From Motilibacter deserti (lineage in GTDB: Bacteria; Actinomycetota; Actinomycetes; Motilibacterales; Motilibacteraceae): a stretch of DNA of 64,000 nucleotides. A program made the position numbers and the translations under genes. Of the stretch, positions 61,183 to 64,000 are shown one piece after another. The stretch is taken from assembly GCF_011250635.1 (NCBI RefSeq), contig NZ_JAANNP010000002.1:1-64000 (forward strand), written 5' to 3'. Within the stretch, counting starts at the first letter, position 1. Each line of letters begins with the position of its first letter. The notes under the pieces are model-generated. The model was not told the DNA's origin. It saw only the letters and a program-made list of their open reading frames with translations, and did no database searches.

Positions 61183-62428
61183 GGGGCACCTCGACGTCGG
61201 CCGGGCGGTCGCGCCAGTCCTCGGGGAGCAGGTGGTCGAGCACGTCGTCGACGGTGACGGCCCCGACGAGGTGGTCGTTCTCGTCGACGACGGCGACCGA
61301 GACGAGGTTGTAGGTCGCGAGGTAGTGCGTCACGGCGGGCAGCGCGGTGTGCGGCAGCAGCGGCTCGATGCCGCTGTCGACGATGCCGGAGACGAGCGCC
61401 GACGGCGGCTCGCGCAGCAGCCGCTGGATGTGGCATGTGCCGAGGTACTTGCCGGTCGGCGTCTCCAGCGGCGGGCGGCACACGTAGACCGCCGACGCGA
61501 GCGCGGGGGAGAGGTCGGGGTTGCGGACGCGGGCGAGCGCCTCGGCGACGGTGGCCGACGGCGGCAGGATCACCGGCTCGGTCGTCATCATGCCGCCCGC
61601 GGTGAGCTCGCCGTAGGTCAGCAGCCGGCGCAGGTCCGCCGCCTCCGCCGGCTCCATGAGGCCGAGCAGCTTCTCCGCCTCGTTCGTCGGCAGCTCCGCG
61701 AGCAGGTCGGCCGCGTCGTCCGGGCCCATCGCCTCGAGGACGTCTGCGGCGCGCTCCTCCTCGAGCTTGCCGAGGATCTCCACCTGGTCGTCCTCCGGCA
61801 GCTCCTCGAGCACGTCGGCCAGGCGCTCGTCGTCCAGGGCGGCGGCGACCTCGGCACGACGCTTGGGCGACAGGTCGTGCAGCACAGCGGCGAGGTCCGG
61901 GGCGCGCATCTCCTCGAAGGCGGCGAGCAGGTTCGTCGCGCCCTGGCCCTGCTCCTCGAGGGTGAAGCCGGTCACCGAGTCCCAGTCGACGGTGAACGTC
62001 TCCCCGCGTCGGCGCAGCCCCTTCGCCGGCCGCGACACGTGCACCTTCTGCAGCACCCAGTCGCGGGCACGGGTCTGCTCGAGGGCCACGTCCTCGACCG
62101 TCACCGTCGTCTTGTCATCGAGCAGCGTGACCTTGCGGTCGAGCAGCTCGCCGATGACCAGCGTCTCGGTCGGCCGCTGGGAGAAGCGGCGCATGTTGAC
62201 CAGCCCGGTGGTGATGACCTGGCCCACGTCGACCGCGGTCACGCGGGTCATGGGCAGGAAGACGGCCCGCCGGCCGAGCACCTCGACGACCAGGCCGAGG
62301 ACGCGCGGCGGGCGGTGCCCGGGGCGGAGCACGCAGACGACGTCGCGCACCTTGCCGACCTGGTCACCGGTCGGGTCGAAGACCCCGGTGCCGGCCAGGC
62401 GCGCGGCGAAGACGCGGGAACCGCTCAT
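61172..62428 (-). CDS. PRC-barrel plus MgtE N-terminal plus CBS protein without channel
   Basis: A 418-residue soluble protein. An N-terminal PRC-barrel-like region (about 10-160, TGDQVGKVRDVVCVLRPGHR) precedes the MgtE intracellular N domain (about 165-270, LLAAFEEMRAPDLAAVLHDL, LPEDDQVEILGKLEEERAA) and tandem CBS domains (about 280-405, YLGTCHIQRLL, TVDDVLDHLLPEDW). The MgtE membrane channel is missing. It may sense Mg2+ or nucleotides. ATG 62428 is preceded by TAGCCT on the minus strand with 6 nt between, thus leaderless. Confidence 0.9.
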   Translation of the reverse strand: MSGSRVFAARLAGTGVFDPTGDQVGKVRDVVCVLRPGHRPPRVLGLVVEVLGRRAVFLPMTRVTAVDVGQVITTGLVNMRRFSQRPTETLVIGELLDRKVTLLDDKTTVTVEDVALEQTRARDWVLQKVHVSRPAKGLRRRGETFTVDWDSVTGFTLEEQGQGATNLLAAFEEMRAPDLAAVLHDLSPKRRAEVAAALDDERLADVLEELPEDDQVEILGKLEEERAADVLEAMGPDDAADLLAELPTNEAEKLLGLMEPAEAADLRRLLTYGELTAGGMMTTEPVILPPSATVAEALARVRNPDLSPALASAVYVCRPPLETPTGKYLGTCHIQRLLREPPSALVSGIVDSGIEPLLPHTALPAVTHYLATYNLVSVAVVDENDHLVGAVTVDDVLDHLLPEDWRDRPADVEVPRGS

Positions 62429-62497
62429 GGGCGCAGGCTAGCCGTTGCGGCGCGCGCGCAGCCCGGCCCGTCCGCCGGCACCGGCTACCGTCAGGGC

Positions 62498-63391
62498 GTG
62501 ATGCCGACGCTGCGCTACGAGATTGTCGACGTGTTCACCGACGAGCCGTTCGGTGGCAACCCGCTGGCCGTGGTGCTGGACGCCGAGGAGCTCTCGACCG
62601 AGCAGATGCAGCTGCTCGCCCGCGAGTTCAACCTGTCGGAGACGGCGTTCCCGCTGCGGCTCGGCCCCGCCGACGGACCCGGCGCGGACTACCGCATCCG
62701 GATCTTCAGCCCGACTGTCGAGCTGCCCTTCGCCGGCCACCCGTCGGTCGGCACGGCCTGGCTCATGGCGGCACTCGGCCGCATCGAGCCGGGGCAGGTG
62801 GTGCAGCGCTGTGCCGCCGGGGACATGCCGCTGCGGATCGACCCCGGCGAGGCCGAGGGCATCGGGCCGGGGCTGGTCACGCTGACCGGCGGGACGCCGC
62901 GGGTGTCCGGGCCGCTGGACGCGGCTGCCTACGCGGCGGCGGTCGGGGTGGCCGTCGACGGGCTCGCCGGCACGGTGCGGGCGGCCGGCGCCGGGATCGA
63001 CTGGGCGTACGTCCCGCTGCCCGACGAAGCCGCCGTGGCCGCCTCGCTCGGCGACGACGCCGCGCTCCTGCGGCTCGAGCACGGCGAGGCCTACGCGTTC
63101 TCCTGGGACGCCGCCACCTCCACCGCGTACGCCCGCGGCTGGGCGGGCGGGGTCGGCATCCACGAGGACCCGGCCACCGGCTCCGCCGCGCTCGGGCTCG
63201 GCGCGTACCTCGTCGCCGAGGGGCTGCTGCCGGGCGAGGGCACCAGTGCGTACACGGTGCGGCAGGGCGTGGACATGGGGCGGCCGTCGACGCTGGCGTG
63301 CACCGTGGCCGCCGAGGCCGGTGCCGCGGTGCAGGTGACGGTCGCGGGCACCGCTGCGCCGATGGCGCGTGGCGAGATCCTTGTCCCGTGA
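62498..63391 (+). CDS. PhzF family isomerase
   Basis: A 297-residue two-domain protein of the diaminopimelate-epimerase-like fold, PhzF family. It has the FGGNPLAVVLD opening, catalytic Glu in NLSETAF, IFSPTVELPFAGHPSVGTA and EDPATGSAA. Its role is probably isomerisation of a small aromatic or amino acid; phenazine genes are absent. GTG 62498 is chosen because TACCGT (62486-62491) ends 6 nt before it, giving a leaderless mRNA; ATG 62501 follows directly. Divergent from the MgtE-like gene by ~69 bp. Confidence 0.92.
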   Translation: MMPTLRYEIVDVFTDEPFGGNPLAVVLDAEELSTEQMQLLAREFNLSETAFPLRLGPADGPGADYRIRIFSPTVELPFAGHPSVGTAWLMAALGRIEPGQVVQRCAAGDMPLRIDPGEAEGIGPGLVTLTGGTPRVSGPLDAAAYAAAVGVAVDGLAGTVRAAGAGIDWAYVPLPDEAAVAASLGDDAALLRLEHGEAYAFSWDAATSTAYARGWAGGVGIHEDPATGSAALGLGAYLVAEGLLPGEGTSAYTVRQGVDMGRPSTLACTVAAEAGAAVQVTVAGTAAPMARGEILVP

Positions 63392-64000
63392 GCACCAGCG
63401 CGCACTGACGCCGGCCCGGGCCGACCTCCTCCTGCTCGCCGTCGGTCTGGTCGGGGTCTCCACCTCGGGGCCGGTCATCGCGGCCACGGCGGCGCCTGCG
63501 CTCGCCATCGCGTTCTGGCGCAACGCACTGGGCACCGCGGTGGTCGGCGCGGTGGCCGTGGCGACGCAGTGGGACCGGCTGCGTACGGCCCGGCGGGGCG
63601 TGCTGGGGCTGTCGGCCGGCGCGGGGCTGTTGCTGGCCGGTCACTTCGCGCTCTGGATCCCGTCGCTGCGCTACACCTCGGTGGCGTCGTCCACCGCGAT
63701 CGTGAGCCTGCAGGCGGTGTGGACGGCCGTCCTCGGACGGCTCGCGGGCGAGCGGCTCGGGCCGCGGGCATGGGCGGGGATCGGGCTGTCGCTGGTCGGC
63801 GTTCTCGTCGTGACGGGGGTCGATCTCTCGCTCTCGACGCGGGCGCTCGTCGGCGACGCGATGGCGCTCGGCGGCGGCCTGTTCGCGGCGTTCTACGTCG
63901 TCGCGGGCGCGCGGGTGCGGCGCGAGCTGCCGACGGCGTCCTACACGGCGGTCTGCTACGGCGTGTGCGCGCTGGCCCTGCTGGCCGGCTGCCTCGCGGG
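63369..64000 (+). CDS. EamA/DMT family transporter, 3' truncated by window edge
   Basis: The first ~210 residues of an EamA-type drug/metabolite exporter. Hydrophobic helices include LLLLAVGLVGVSTSGPVIAA and LSAGAGLLLAGHFALWIPSL, followed by the family stretch TSVASSTAIVSLQAVWTAVL and the loop AGERLGPRAWAGIGLSLVG. GTG 63369 is the first start in frame and overlaps the end of the PhzF gene by 23 nt; TTG 63381 is an alternative. The open frame continues past 64000. Substrate is unknown. Confidence 0.88.
   Translation, partial: MARSLSREHQRALTPARADLLLLAVGLVGVSTSGPVIAATAAPALAIAFWRNALGTAVVGAVAVATQWDRLRTARRGVLGLSAGAGLLLAGHFALWIPSLRYTSVASSTAIVSLQAVWTAVLGRLAGERLGPRAWAGIGLSLVGVLVVTGVDLSLSTRALVGDAMALGGGLFAAFYVVAGARVRRELPTASYTAVCYGVCALALLAGCLA

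Overview
The window is high-GC DNA (by eye about 70-75 % G+C, strongly G/C-biased third positions) from an actinomycete chromosome. Lineage markers are mycothiol synthesis (mshB), the actinobacterial DapC and hexapeptide-repeat DapD, DUF3117, a SigE / zinc anti-sigma / HtrA / TatB block, many GTG and TTG starts, and many probable leaderless genes (a TAnnnT -10 box 6-7 nt before the start codon). An MCP-like receptor and a type IV pilus-type ATPase suggest a motile or surface-active organism. I cannot name the genus. No tRNA, rRNA, CRISPR, prophage or intact insertion sequence was recognised.

Layout. 0-1.7 kb: end of a dipeptide/oligopeptide ABC importer (DppD partial, DppF). 1.8-8.3 kb: a GT4-type glycosyltransferase, a convergent S9 peptidase, and two tandem secreted subtilisins of identical length. 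8.4-17.7 kb: mshB, a membrane FtsH-like AAA+ protease, a DUF6113-like membrane protein, a flavin reductase, a 1142-residue PAS/GAF/PP2C signalling protein, ferredoxin fdxA and dapC. 17.7-27.7 kb: an accessory-looking stretch between two halves of the diaminopimelate (DAP) pathway. It holds a Nudix hydrolase, a stress-type SDR with a SigB-like promoter, an SDR/LysR divergent pair, a lower-GC gap with two DnaA-box-like sequences, a frameshifted 13E12/DUF222 HNH gene, a degenerate M16-like protein fused to a PH-like domain, two paralogous cell-wall-type proteins and yceI. 27.8-37.5 kb: dapD and dapE fired from one symmetrical promoter, a second PP2C phosphatase, a secreted DUF1080 protein, two LOG paralogs, folP, a DivIVA-domain protein, an SRPBCC protein, tag and DUF3117. 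37.7-48.1 kb: leucyl aminopeptidase, an O-methyltransferase, the envelope-stress block sigE-antisigma-htrA-tatB, thioredoxin, HxlR and MarR regulators and the Mrp Fe-S carrier. 48.1-53.6 kb: an HNH nuclease, a GspE/PilB ATPase and a complete TPP-riboswitch-controlled ECF importer of the YkoEDC type. 53.7-64 kb: a GGDEF/EAL protein with a damaged EAL domain, a soluble GAF-GAF-MCP protein, a GntR regulator with an MFS carrier, PRC-barrel/DUF2382, DUF1003 and channel-less MgtE proteins, PhzF and the start of an EamA exporter.

How genes work together. dapC, dapD and dapE supply lysine and meso-DAP for peptidoglycan. SigE, its zinc-binding anti-sigma factor, the membrane HtrA and TatB form an envelope quality-control unit that appears to start from a SigE-type promoter upstream of sigE. 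The riboswitch, S component, fused double ATPase and T component make one thiamine-precursor importer. Proteolysis is a recurrent theme (S9, two S8, M41-like, M17, HtrA, and a probably inactive M16 relative).
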